Counted from the first letter of the stretch, positions 11,951-23,245 are shown. The stretch: 64,000 nucleotides of DNA from Nyssa sinensis (GCA_008638375.1 CM018032.1:57169382-57233381), one strand, 5' to 3'. Made by a program: numbers and translations. The notes: generated by a model not told the origin, from the letters alone.

Positions 11951-13332
11951 AAAGGTTTGATTGGGCGATCTTGTTTAACTGGTGATGTTGGAAGACAATA
12001 AATGAAGGATTGGTGATGAAGGTACAGGGCTGGCTGAGATAGATTGTTGCGGCTCTTGGCGGGGCTTGAGGGTAACAAGTGGTGCTTTGACGAGACCATG
12101 GTGATTGAGAGGTTGTCAGTGAGTTTGAAATGACGAATTGGGCTAACTTAAAAGGCCCAAATTTCTTTCTTTTTCTCCTTGATCGACAACATGGGTTTAG
12201 AACCCCTTTCTTCCGGCGGCACAAGGAACGACAACCAAACGATGGTGATGCCCCTTGGTTGCGATGAGCAAGAACTGTGGTGATGTTGGTGACGCTGCGA
12301 CTGAAAGAGGGATTAAACGATGGTCGGGGGTAAACGATTCCTAAGATGCTGACTTTTCTGCTAGTGTGATGCAACAATGGTGAGACGAGTGGTTGATGGC
12401 AATAATTTCGACGAGACTGGTTCCGAAGCCCAACTCGAGAATGCGGAGGCGGCAGGGAACTTGACATCCGGACAAGGAAGAGAGAGTGGCGGCAAGGCGG
12501 CTGGTGCTAGGTTAACAGCGGTAGCGGTCGAGCAGGGTGACAAGGGTGGTGGCTGCAGGCCAGAGCTGAAAGGAGAGGCCTTCTGATCAAATTTACCTGA
12601 TCAGTAGCGTTAAGTCGGTCGAACGGATGCAGTGCTGTTGCAACTGTTGATTCGCATCTACGATGGGTAATCTAACATCGTCGTCTTCTTGTTGATCATA
12701 CAGAACTAGCAACGGAACCAGCAACGATGAGGAACGATTGCGACGATGAAGACAGTATCGTGATCAGGTAGCAACGATGAAGACCAGTGTGTGGTGACGA
12801 TCTGCTATTGGTGACTCTGAAGAATGCTATGATGGATTCGGATAGCAAAATGTTGATGATGGATTGGTTTGAGAAATTACTATTGTGATTGATATGGTTG
12901 ACAATGGTGATTTGGTGGACTGTGCTGATCGACTGGAGTTAGTCGATGGTGATGATGGGTGAAGATGGATCACAACAGCGGCTGATAAACACCAAAGTCA
13001 CGGAAAAACTCTATGTCTCTTCTTCGCTTTCGCATCGTCAACATTCAATCAACCATCCAACTCCCTCGGGACCATGTCACTAGTCTTTATCCTCCTTATC
13101 AACATTCGATCAACCATCCGACTCAGTCGTGATCATGTCACTGCTTCTCACCATCACTACTCCTCAGCTATGCACACCATCTTTTGCCCTTTCATGCATC
13201 GCCCTCAGTCCAGCTCCACAACCATGTCAACTTGGGTAATATCTACAATACCAACAAGTCAACTGTCTATTTTCAAATATTTTTGTTTGCAAGCTTAAGT
13301 TAGTCTACCTCTTACCATGAGTTTAAGGAGGG

Positions 13333-13582
13333 TGTTAGAAGTATAATAGTTCACATATATATTATTGTGCAATTCTAGTATAATTAGAATTTTATAGTTT
13401 ATTTTCTTTATTAATATTTTTCATGTACAACCTCATAATCCTTCTATATAAGGAGCTCTCTTGTTAAGTTTCAAAATAATTCAGTCTAATACCATATAAT
13501 CTATTAATATTTTCTTCTTTTTCTCTTCTCTCTCTTCTCTATTTTTTTTTATTTCTTTTATATTATTCCACCAAATCTAATA
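13333..13582 (+). repeat. 3' LTR of the TRIM-like element
   Basis: 250 bp, the same sequence as the 5' LTR with scattered substitutions and a terminal CA to TA change. It is preceded by the polypurine tract and followed by the ATATT duplication. Confidence 0.9.
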
Positions 13583-13708
13583 ATATTAGAATCCAAGTCA
13601 ACTACTATTTTCTATTCCAAGAAATGCTTCCATATTTCCATTTCTTTGAAAAACTTCCACCAATTGGCTTAAATTTGTCAAAAAAGGTCACTCTCTTCTT
13701 GTCACTCC

Positions 13709-14606
13709 ACGGTCTCCTACTTTCAGGTTTAGTTTAAATGAGAGGAGGAATTCCATTTGGATACGTTTTCATTTGCTTTTTCTTTTTCTTTTTCCTTTTA
13801 GAATTAAAAAAATGAGAATTTTAAAATACGTGTTATCAGAATGATTTTGTTTTTTTTTTTTTAATGAATTTGTATTTTGGGAACAGAAAAAATTACTTTT
13901 TAGTAATTTTCTAAAAGGGGTTATTTTCAAAAATTTCTCCAAATGCATCTTCTCTCAATATTTTTATTTTATTTACTTTTGAGAACTATGCTAAAATTTT
14001 GCCTAGTGTGCATTTGTGAGTCTAGAATTTAAATTATTTTTATAAAAAAATATAATTTTATCATTTTAAATGAGATCTTATTTTCTTTTATTTTAAATTT
14101 TTAACTTCAAATAATGTAATGTTATGTGCATTAATTACATAATAATATGGTTTAAAAAGTTAAAATATTATTATTTTTGCCTTATTTATAATAAGGTCAT
14201 CCTAAGATATATTATTTTAATTATTAAATAACTTATGAATTAGATATAAATTAATTAAAATAAATAAAAATTTTATTTTTATACTGTTTTATAATTAAAA
14301 CATCATATGTCTATGTATCTTCAAATTTATAATAACGTTACTTTATTTAATAAAAACACGCACTAATTACATTTCAAAACTTCCGACATTTGTTAGTGGC
14401 GGTAGGAATTGCGCATTTTATATTGGCAGGGAAGTTGTCACTTTCCATGCAGAGCCTCCCTGATATCACACCTGGTGACAGTCAGAAGTCAACAAACGCC
14501 AGCGGCGTCCATGATGATCCAGACTGTTCAACGTTCAAAAACCAGCCGCCCATTATCAAATCATATGCCATCTCACTCTGCTCTCCTCTTTTAACTGTCC
14601 ACCCTA
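13709..14606. other. AT-rich upstream region of exon 1A
   Basis: No gene or element ends seen. The last 200 bp are less AT-rich and lead into the exon 1A start codon, so this is the presumed promoter of that unit. Confidence 0.5.
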
Positions 14607-15366
14607 ATGCCTCTCTCTCACTCCTCCACTCTCTCCTTCCCTCCGATCGTCGCCGCCCTCCTTTTCATCCTCTCCACCACGTCCTCTTCCCAAGATGTCA
14701 GCTACTCGAACTGCAACCGTACGTTCTCCTGCGGTTCCTTCCATAACATCACCTACCCATTCACCGGCGGCGACCGACCCGACTACTGTGGAGCCCCCGA
14801 TTTCCGACTCAATTGCCGGGACAATTACACTGAGCTCACCGCCAACTCAATCACTTACCGAGTTCTTCAGATAAACCAAAGTGAAAAAACCCTAACCCTA
14901 GCCCGGTTAGACCTATGGAACAACAGTTGCCCCCAAACATTTGTTAATTCCACTCTCAATTCTACAATTTTTAACACTGATGTCGGAAATGGAGATCTTA
15001 CGATGATGTATGGTTGTTCTTCCACTATGAACTATACGCCGCAAAATCTGTTTAGTTGTAATGTGAATGGAGTCAATTCTAGTGATTCATTTTACTTGAC
15101 TGGGCCGGTTCCGAGAGATCCGATAATCAGCTTTCTTGAGTGCAATGTTTCCATCGTGACTCCAGTAATCGGGGACGCTGGTGTGAGGCTCACCAGCAAT
15201 CGATCGACTCTCGAAGAGGTTTTGATGCAGGGTTTTAATGTGAATTACAGCGATCCGTACGATAATCAGTGTTCGCAATGTATCGAGAATGGCGGGCAAT
15301 GCGGATTTGAGTCGAGCTCGGGCCAAGCCGTTTGCATTTGTGGCGATAGACCGTGTCCTGCAGCAG
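14607..15366 (+). CDS. LRK10-like receptor kinase, ectodomain exon '1A' (intact)
   Basis: The open frame starts at ATG 14607 with a signal peptide (about residues 1-28, hydrophobic VAALLFILS) and encodes a GUB_WAK_bind domain. Its cysteines include NCNRTFSCGSFHNITYPF at residues 35-52, YCG at 60-62 and C70. The C-terminal WAK_assoc part has the CSQCIENGGQCGF...CICGDRPC cysteines at 222-250. Many N-glycosylation sequons are present. The exon ends at 15366 before a GT donor in phase 1, the same phase as exon 1B and the first exon at 31569, so it can join the 24665 exon in frame to give 631 residues. No own kinase exon lies nearby. Function is inferred from family: a plasma-membrane receptor with a cell-wall-type extracellular domain. 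Confidence 0.8.
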
Positions 15367-15549
15367 GTACTTGGAACTTTTTCTTGTGATGAACATGCTA
15401 GTTAGTTGTTGATGTTGGTAAGGCGATTCATTATCATTGAAAGTGCTCAAGTAGAATTGCAAAGTGGGGAAAGTCGAAAGAGAATAGTCCTCAATTTAGG
15501 GTCTTTTTTTTTTCTCTCTCCCTCTGGTTTATTTCATCTAGTTGGTTTT

Positions 15550-15866
15550 TCACATAGTGGTCTGAATATTATTAATATTTTGAAACATCAGTTGCTTTCT
15601 TCAGAGGCTGATATGATTGACTTATTGAGAATTCCAATTTTTCTTGGTACCCTTCACACTATCAAGCTCCAAAAGCATGGCAATATAGCCATTTTTGATT
15701 TGTTGCACGTACCGCTGCATGGTATTGTAGATTTGTATTATATTGGAGTCATTGGATCAAGTCAACAACTATTTTCCATTCCATGAAATGCTTCCATATT
15801 TCCATTTCTTTGAAAAGCTTCCACCAATTGGCTTAAATTTGTCAAAAAGGTCACTCTCTTCTTGTC
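15550..15866 (+). repeat. segmental duplicate holding the empty TRIM target site
   Basis: Matches 11235-11431 joined to 13583-13708. At the site corresponding to the TRIM insertion it reads tgtattatattggagtc uninterrupted. Confidence 0.85.
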
Positions 15867-16037
15867 ATATGATGATGGTTGACTGAGAAATAAAAATCAA
15901 TTCATCTCCACAGCTCCCTTTGAATCTGAGATCTCCATTCCCCATATGAATTTGGCTAGTTTCAAATTTTCACAGATCATCTTTCTATCTCTGAAAAATG
16001 CATCCCCATCTCTACCCAACCTTCTCTTCTCTTTCTC

Positions 16038-16776
16038 ATGTTCATGATCTCCATTTTAATCCATGTTCCGTGATCCTTATGTGTCGATAACGACCAATAC
16101 GTATCCTGCTGTCAGTTATTTCAGGGCGGCAATATCACAAACATTGGATATCCATTCTGGGGAGGAGACCAACCATAATACTGTGGTCACCCGGTGTTTC
16201 AGCTAAATTGCCCAGATGATGCTCCACTGCTTACAATTCGCCTCAGAGAACCCAGAGTGCTTGCAATCGATAACAGAACTCAGAGACTCACTGTTGTTAG
16301 AGAGGATTTCGTGAACAACATTTGTCCCAGATATCTCTATAACTGCAGCTTCGATCCCGTCCTCTTCAGCTATACGTCCGACACCCAGAACCTTATGCTG
16401 TTTTATGGTTGCCCCTCATTTCTCTCAATTCCGGGTCAACCATCATCACTGTGCGATTCGTTTCATTGCTATGTGAATAACACACCCAGTGTGGGTTATT
16501 ATGATTTAAGGCCCACCTTAAACTTGTGCAATACCAGCGTCATTGTTCAAGTTTTTCAATTAGCTTTTCAGAGCAATTCACTTTAAATTGGTATAGGAGC
16601 AGCTCTTAATGGTGGCTTCGGGTTGCAGTGGTCAGCAAATAATTCTCTCTGTGACGAATGTTTCCAGTCGGGTGGGCGATGTGGGTACAACTTGAGTTCC
16701 AGTTCATTTACTTGCTATTGCCCAGATCAACCTAATGCCTTCATATGCAATAATAGTACAACTCCAAATGGAAATG
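16038..16776 (+). pseudogene. LRK10-like ectodomain exon '1B' with three in-frame stops
   Basis: A second GUB_WAK ectodomain lies in one continuous frame without frameshift: signal-peptide-like LMFMISILIHVP, then DNDQYVSC, GGNITNIGYPFWGGDQP, YCGHPVFQLNC, and a C-terminal CDECFQSGGRCGYNL...CYCPDQP. In-frame stops are at 16071-16073 (TGA), 16176-16178 (TAA) and 16584-16586 (TAA). The 3' end keeps a GTATGT donor at 16777, phase 1. The likely original start (ATG at 15998) is now out of frame, a further lesion. By position it was the native first exon of the kinase at 24.7-26.0 kb. It cannot encode a full ectodomain. Confidence 0.85.
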
Positions 16777-16853
16777 GTATGTGCCCCCAGAAATTTTTCT
16801 TTTTATAATAATTTGGTGCAAGCCTTCATATGCAATAATAGTAAAACTCCAAA
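16737..16853 (+). repeat. exon-end duplication at the satellite border
   Basis: gccttcatatgcaataata... occurs at the end of exon 1B (16737-16768) and again 85 bp later (16822-16853). The second copy is directly fused to the first satellite monomer at ccggtgatccg. Confidence 0.8.
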
Positions 16854-18560
16854 CCGGTGATCCGAATCAAGTGCCGTAAGTTTGTGCAAGTCTATTTTAT
16901 CATTTTTTAGGTATGTGTTGGGGTTTTAGAGTCGGTAGGCCGAAATTCGGCATTTTGGTCTGTCAAAACCCCAAATTGGGCTTTTTTGGAGCATAAACTT
17001 GCATAAGTTTCAAACCGGTGATCCGAACAAAGTGCTGTAAGTTCGTGCAAGTCTATTTTATCATTTTTGAGTTGTGTGTTGGGGTTTCGGGGTTGGTAGG
17101 CCGATATTCGGAATTTTGGTCCGTCAAAACCTCAAAATGGACCTTTTTGGAGCGAAAAGTGGCATAAGTTTGAAACCGGTGATCCGAACTGAGTGCCGTA
17201 AATTCATGCAAGTCTATTTTATCATTTGTGAGGTGTGTGATAGGGTTTCAGGGTCGGTAGGCCTATATCCGGCATTTTGGTCCGTCAAAATCCTAAATTG
17301 GGCCTTTTTGGAGCATAAACTTGCATAAGTTTCAAACCGGTGATCCGAACCGAGTGTCGTAAGTTCGTGCAAGTCGATTTTATCATTTTTGAGGTGTGTG
17401 TTGGGGTTTCAGGGTCGGTAGGTCGATATCCTGCATTTTGGTTCGTTAAAATCCCAAAATTGGTCTTTTTGGAGCAGAAACTTGCAAAAGTTTCAAATTG
17501 GGCATCCGAACCAAGTGGTGTCAGTTTATGCAAGTCTATTTTATCATTTGTGAGGTGTGTGATGGGGTTTCGAGGTTGGTAACCCTATATCCGGCATTTT
17601 GGTTCGTCAAAACCCTAAATTGGGCCTTTTTGGACCATAAACTTGCATAAGTTTCAAACCGGTGATCTGAACCGAGTGTCATAAGTTTGTGCAAGTTTAT
17701 TTTATCATTTTTGAGGTGTGTGTTGGGGTTTCGGGGTCTGTAGGCCGATATCCGGCATTTTGGTCTGTCAAAACTCTAAAATAGGCCTTTTTAGAGCAGA
17801 AACTTGCAAAAGTTTTAAATCGGTGATCTAAACCGAGTGCTGTCAGTTTGTGCAAGTTTATTTTATCATTTGTGAAGTGTGTGATGGAGTTTCGGGGTCT
17901 ATAGGTCGATATCCGGTGTTTTGCTTTGTTAAAACCCCAAAATGGGCCTTTTTGGAGCAAAAACTTGTTAAAGTTTTAAACCGATCATTCGAACCGAGTG
18001 CCGTTAGTTTGTGCAAGTCTATTTTATCTTTTTGTGAGGTGTGTGATGGGGTTTCGGGGTTGTTAGGCTGATATCCGGCATTTTGGTCCGTCAAAATCCC
18101 AAATTAGGCATTTTTGGAGCATAAACTTGCAAAAGTTTCAAACCAGACATCCGAACCGAGTGCCGTCAATTCGTGCAAGTCTATTTTATCATTTGTAAAG
18201 TGTGTGATGGGGTTTCGGGATTGGTAGCCCTATATCTGGCATTTTGGTCTGTCAAAACCCCAAATTGGGCCTTTTCGGAGCAGAAACTTGCAAAAATTTT
18301 AAACCGGGCATCCGAAACGAGTATCGTCAGTTTGTGTAAGTCTATTTTATCATTTGTGAGATGTGTGATGTGGTTTCAGGGTTGGTAGTCCGATATTTGG
18401 CATTTTGGTCCGTCAAAACCTGAAAATGGGCCTTGTTGGAGTGGAAAGTTACATAAGTTTTTAACGGTCATTAGAACCGATGAAATTAAGTAAGTTCGTG
18501 CAAGTCTATTTTCATATTTGAAGTGAGTCATGCGGTTTCTAGGCCGTTAGGCCAAAAGCC
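16845..18560 (+). repeat. 161-bp satellite array, about 10.5 monomers
   Basis: The landmark aaaccggtgatccgaa-type sequence recurs at 16851, 17012, 17173, 17334, 17495, 17656, 17817, 17978, 18140, 18301 and about 18462, that is, every 161 bp with one 162 interval. Monomers share ggcattttggtccgtcaaaa and gggcctttttggagc. Between about 17040 and 17870 two monomer types alternate (tttttgaggtgtgtgttgg versus tttgtgaggtgtgtgatgg), suggesting a 322-bp dimer. The ORFs here are periodic artefacts. It lies in the receptor kinase intron. Confidence 0.95.
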
Positions 18561-18628
18561 AATTTTGTTTTTACGTAACATTTTTTATAAATAATAAATA
18601 CACCAAAGTAATTAATTTTAAAAACTTA

Positions 18629-19060
18629 TCAAGGTTGAACAGAGCCTCTTTGCTGGCTGAGGACCGTCTGCATAAGAGTGTTTAGCTGGGTCTGGCGAGC
18701 CTGGAGCTCTGTCATCATCTGCTCCAGCTGTGCATTCCGTCTCTCAGCTGCCTCAGCTCTCTGGGTGGCTTCGTGAAACCTAGCATCGCTCTCGACGGTA
18801 GAGGACGATGTAGTCGGTTGCATCCCACTCCCTAAGCCACGCACATATCTACGCAACGAGCTTCAGCAAGCCCGGAGGTATCTCAATCCGAAGTCGCGAG
18901 CCCCCTGTTGCGTCCATTTGAACCTGCAAATTATGGTTCTTCGACCTACCGCGCCCTCGTCTAGAGGCAGTGGGCCGAAGCTTTAGAAGAAATAAAATTG
19001 AAATAATTAGTACCATATTTATATAATCATTAATAAAAAGGGGAACTATGCATACCATTG
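18629..19060 (-). pseudogene. CACTA second ORF remnant (Ptta/En-Spm type, middle deleted)
   Basis: Two frames are visible. The upstream one (19058-18849) carries ASRRGRGRSKN...DATGGSRLRIEIPPG, typical of the N-terminal part of these proteins. The downstream one (18856-18629) carries a coiled coil (RAEAAERRNAQLEQMMTELQ) with a glutamine-rich end, typical of their C-terminus. The DNA-binding middle is missing and the frames are shifted. It is non-functional. Confidence 0.6.
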
Positions 19061-19289
19061 ACGGCAGAATCGGTCGACCCTATAGATGAAAGGGGAAAGG
19101 GTTGATGGGTCCGTCAAAACTGTGCGTCTGCGTGAACCTGGTCCAACCATATCTACGAAGAAAGTTTAAAAATGAAATTCTATCATATCATAAAAATTAA
19201 AATCCATTACGAAGTAAAATTGAATACCTATTACATCATAAAATTGAAAATTCATTACACTTGATCATAACACATGTAACACCTATTAC

Positions 19290-20090
19290 AATTATTCATC
19301 TGAGTTTGTATCATCATCTGTTCTTAAAATTTTTTCATTCTCAGTACAATACTCGAACAATGTATCATTATTAAAATCACTTTCCTCGTCATCATCATCA
19401 TTAATGAAAGTTGCATCCCTCGAATCTAACTGTGTGGTATTGGTGACGTTGGAAGCTACGATATGATCTGGTTCTACATCAGTTCTATTCAACCGATATG
19501 AAGTAACATCTTCTTTATCATGCCAGACAATACCATCGTATACAGATTGAGACTCTTCTTGTAGTGCCTCCTAAATCCTCTCCAAGTCTTCATCTATCTC
19601 TTCAACTTCTAGTACATCATAAACATTTTTGGACTTTATTTTTTGGACAACATGCCAATCACCTCTGATTTTTGTATCCTTCAAATAGAAAACTTGTTTT
19701 GCCTAAGATGCCAATACATACGAATCATCTTTAAATGCCATACGTGACGTATTAATACTTATGAAGTACTTATTGATTTGCATTCTAGTCTTCTTATTAC
19801 TTACATTCCACCAATCACATTTAAACAAAAACATAGAATAACCGAAGCAATAATGTAACTGTATGATATCTTGTAAAACCCCATAGTATTCTACAGTTCG
19901 TCCTGTTTCATAATCTCCCTAAACAAGGACCCCACTATTCTGTGTTCACCGGCTGACCTCAGGTTCCCTCGTGTGAAATCGAACACCATCAACAATTAAA
20001 TAGGTGTAGTGGGATATCCTTTGATCAAGGTCACATGCTAAGGAATATACTTGATCGTATGTCTCAGGAGATTGTTGGTGGTGTAATAGC
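19290..20090 (-). pseudogene. TNP2-like CACTA transposase C-terminus (DUF4216)
   Basis: Reading the minus strand from 20090 gives HYTYLIVDGVRFHTREPE, then YYGVLQDIIQLHY, MFLFKCDWWNV and a SYVLAS.AKQVFYLKD stretch, which is the DUF4216 block of plant CACTA transposases. An acidic tail (NDDDDEESDFNND) follows and a stop lies at about 19292. At least four in-frame stops break it (near 20000, 19950, 19700 and 19570). The catalytic transposase part upstream is absent. Confidence 0.8.
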
Positions 20091-20319
20091 TTCATCTATT
20101 AATTCAATTCAAGTACAAAATTAATTGAATACAAATGCATTAACTAATTCAATTACAATTAATTAAAACCTATTCTTACACGTTCTCTGAATCACTTTGG
20201 AAACAAATTTTGTTGTCTTTGCTCTAGATCAGTATTGGTAACATGTTTTCTCTGAAGTTAAGTCATATGCTCACTGCATAAGATAAAAAATGTTATATGT
20301 AACTTACATATTCGAAAAT

Positions 20320-20780
20320 ATGTGTGAACCCAAACTTGACACTATTAACTAATCGTGTCAAGTTTCAAAACCCAAATCTAACCCATTTATTAAACAGGTT
20401 ATACGTGTCGACACACTTAACCCGTTTATTTTAATTTTTTTATTTTTTAAATAAAATAATTTACCTATCTTTTAATATGTATAAATAATTTTCAAGTTTA
20501 GTAACTTTGGATATGAGTCAAATCAAAGTAAAAACCACTTTTATAAATAAAAAATTTCAAAATCTTGATAAATATTTGATGTGAGATAAATTATCTTAAC
20601 TCATAATATATTTTATAATTAAATGAGTTAAGTCGTGTTAAACGAGTTGACACTAATAAAACCCAAACCCAACCTATTTATTAATCGTGTTATACGTGTC
20701 AATCTGTTTGTGACCCAAACCCATTTATGCTAAATCCAAATCCGTTAATTTCGTGTCGTGTTAAAAATTGACACCCTTAG
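20320..20780. repeat. dispersed repeat relic with cgtgtcgtgtt motifs
   Basis: Repeated aacccaaacc, cgtgttatacgtgtca and a right end ...ttgacaccctta are like a common class of plant hAT-type MITEs that begin with agggtgtcaa. I cannot define the left end. Confidence 0.3.
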
Positions 20781-21028
20781 GTTTCAGCACCATTAATAAG
20801 GCAAGAGAAAGGTTTTCAGATGGTTAAAAATCTAGTTATATATTATAGTTACATAATCATTTCAGTTTACAACGAAAAAGTCATAATGAGCACTTCATTT
20901 AAACTCATTTATCCTAATCCCATAATCAATCCAACCAGATAGTTTATATTTTAGTACGAAATCAGGTTTCTAGCTTTGCAAGAATTTGGATTTCAATATC
21001 CAAATCATCAATCACTAACCAACACAAA

Positions 21029-21079
<51 letters not shown>
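21029..21079. repeat. (AT)n(AG)n microsatellite
   Basis: Simple alternating AT followed by AG repeats inside the CACTA element. Confidence 0.9.
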
Positions 21080-21082
<3 letters not shown>

Positions 21083-21779
21083 GGCAAACTATATAAGATA
21101 CAACTTAAGCAATCAAAAGTTTTATGTCATCTAGGTAAATGAATTACTTGCTAAATTAAGAAAAAGCTATATTTGTTCATTTACTCTCATCAAAGTCCCT
21201 AATCCCACCAGTGTTAGAATCTACCATTCAAACTACCTACCACAACCAGTACCACATTCTTCGTCTCCGCTGCAACTAATTCCTTGGCCATAATACAAAA
21301 TCTCTCATTTGATATGGTACACAGTAGTTATTCAATCTAATTACTCATCATAATAAAAAAAAAAACCTCAATAAATATTAAGTTATTAAATAAAAAGAAA
21401 GATTATGATGATAGACAAAAAAAAAAATAGAGAATGGACATATTTATATAATCTACACTTGTACTTGTTGAGAAACAAGTTTTTGCCCCAAAATTTCATT
21501 GGATGGTAAAAGAGAAAATAGAAAGAGAAAAAACAAAGAATAAAGACAAGGCATACTTGTAGAGTGCTTGAGAGACAACACAAGCTTGATTGAGAGAGAG
21601 AGAGAGAGATAGCGCACAAGATCAAAGAAACAATCTACATCAAAACATGATGTTTTGCCCCTTGTCAATCGATGTGTATGATGCAAGAGATAGTCGCTGG
21701 TGTCGATCAAAAATAAAGAGAGCGAGAGAGAGAGTAGGGTGCGGCGCTGAGAGCGAGAGACCGGTCAGTTTATAACAAG

Positions 21780-22118
21780 ACTTATTAGTGAGCGTCGCTA
21801 ACGTTAAGTGAGTGCATCACTAATAAGTCATTGAGCGTCGCTAACGTTAAGTGAAATGATAGCGTTTCATATACACTACTATCAGCGACGCTCACTTGTG
21901 CATCGCTAAAAGCTTTAACTATTAGCGATGCACATATGCGTCGCTGATGGCCAATGGTGCGCCGCTAATAGGTTCCCGCTTATTTTTTCGCACGGGAAAC
22001 CCATTTTTGTTGCTTTTTAGCGACACACGTGGTGTGCGTCGCAAAAGGACACGATTAGCGACGCTTGACTGGGCATCGCAAATAATGTGCGTCGCAAAAA
22101 CTATAATTTTTTGTAGTG
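21780..22118 (-). repeat. CACTA 5' terminal and subterminal repeats
   Basis: At least ten copies of the gcgacgc/gcgtcgc core in both orientations, many within ttagcgacgc or agcgtcgctaa, occupy the last 340 bp before the CACTAC end. In En/Spm-type elements these bind the element's second transposition protein (family knowledge). Confidence 0.8.
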
Positions 22119-23245
22119 TTTGCTTATTACACCTTTCAGAAAATAAATTGGACTTTATTTTTTTATACTTGTTTGGAAAATGCTAATTTTTTATCTGTAT
22201 AATACAATCAATGTTTTTAACTGTTCATTCAGACACTATATTTTATTTAAGTTCATTTTAAATAAAATTATTCAAACACTTAAAACTTGACTCAAATTAT
22301 ACTTTTTCAAACCGTATTTTTCTAGAATCACACTTTTTCACCGTTCATCCTAACGAGCACTACATACCAAAGCTAAGACTTCATGTTATGAAGTCGCCAA
22401 CTGTTTTAACTTGGTGAATAAGATTGACAATTTAACCTGAAACATTGAGACCCACTATACTCTATTTTTAATGAAACTAGTTTGGAAGAAGTTATGTCTA
22501 CTTTATTAGGTTTGAAATGGTTTTGGAGTTGAAGGTACCTCATCCCGTCTCGATTATATGAAAAAATAAATTTTGTATTATATAATTAATATTTATAATG
22601 ATATTTTCTAGTTATCCATTAAAATTCTGACAAATTTTTTAAAGTTATATATTTGAAAAAAATAATAACATTCTAATTCTCTATTAACATACATATATCT
22701 CTCTTTATGTAGACACCAAAAAGTAGTTTCACTAATAAATTAAAGTAAAATAATTTTCTTCTTAATGATTTTGCAAATCTCTAAAAAGTGATTTTAGTAA
22801 CTCTAGGCCAGTTTTCATTAATTTTTCATATTTTAAGACTTGGAAACACTCTATCCTATTTTTTCAAGGAGAAGGGTGGGTGAGCGGTGACATGTACGGA
22901 GCTACATGGAGATTTCAAAAAATTTTATTCAAAAATTTTCTTAATGTTTTTTAAAAAAATTTTAAAATGCCCTTCTAATTTTTGTTCTTGACCCCCTTGA
23001 ATTTAAATTTTTTCATACTCTACCCTAATTTTAATTTTAATTAGACTTCTCAATGAGACTGTTATCAATTTTTTAGGATCTTTTTATATAGTTTGAATTT
23101 TTTTATATTAATGAATTCAACTATTTATCAAAATTTTATCAATTAATATTTATTTTTTTACTTATTTAATATTAACATTTAGCATCAAATATCATGGAAC
23201 AAATTTTGTCCCCCTCAGACAAATTCTTGGCTCCGTCCCTGAGCG
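22119..23245. other. AT-rich intron sequence with MITE-like relic
   Basis: No coding. The stretch ending ttggctccgtccctg near 23240 resembles the terminus of the widespread cagggacggagcca-type plant MITEs. Confidence 0.4.

Larger units (their letters stand above)
11432..13582 (+). mobile_element. non-autonomous LTR retrotransposon (TRIM/SMART-like)
   Basis: It has two LTRs of about 250 bp (11432-11678 and 13333-13582), TGTTAG...CTAACA in the first and CTAATA in the second. A primer-binding site TGATATCAAAGC (11679-11690) close to the initiator-tRNA-Met type follows the 5' LTR, and a polypurine tract aaggaggg (13325-13332) precedes the 3' LTR. The target-site duplication ATATT is at 11427-11431 and 13583-13587. 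The 1654-bp internal region has no gag or pol. It would need a copia element's proteins in trans (family knowledge). Confidence 0.9.
11235..13708 (+). repeat. segmental duplicate of 15550-15866, interrupted by a TRIM element
   Basis: 11235-11431 (catagtggtctgaatattat...attgcagatttgtattatatt) and 13583-13708 (tagaatccaagtcaactact...ctctcttcttgtca) together match 15550-15866 nearly base for base. The 2151-bp element at 11432-13582 separates the two halves. The copy at 15550-15866 therefore preserves the empty target site. The duplicate sits between units of the receptor kinase cluster. Confidence 0.85.
18561..22118 (-). mobile_element. CACTA (En/Spm) transposon, internally deleted, one end found
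   Basis: On the minus strand the element begins at 22118 with CACTACAAAAAA. Subterminal repeats of the TTAGCGACGC / GCGTCGC type fill 21790-22100. Inside are the C-terminal part of a TNP2-like transposase (19290-20090) and a short remnant of the second CACTA ORF (18629-19060). Between 20100 and 21780 no coding is left. I see no second CACTA end on the left, where the 161-bp array begins, so it is truncated or the array belongs to its interior. Confidence 0.8.

Noticed and set aside
11703..12467. Minus-strand open frame of 254 codons
   Set aside because: Lies wholly inside the TRIM-like element between PBS and PPT, overlaps a 59-bp minisatellite, has a low-complexity His/Ser/Leu composition and no domain.
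16845..18560. Regular repeats considered as a CRISPR-like array
   Set aside because: Contiguous 161-bp monomers without unique spacers in a plant intron; it is satellite-type DNA.
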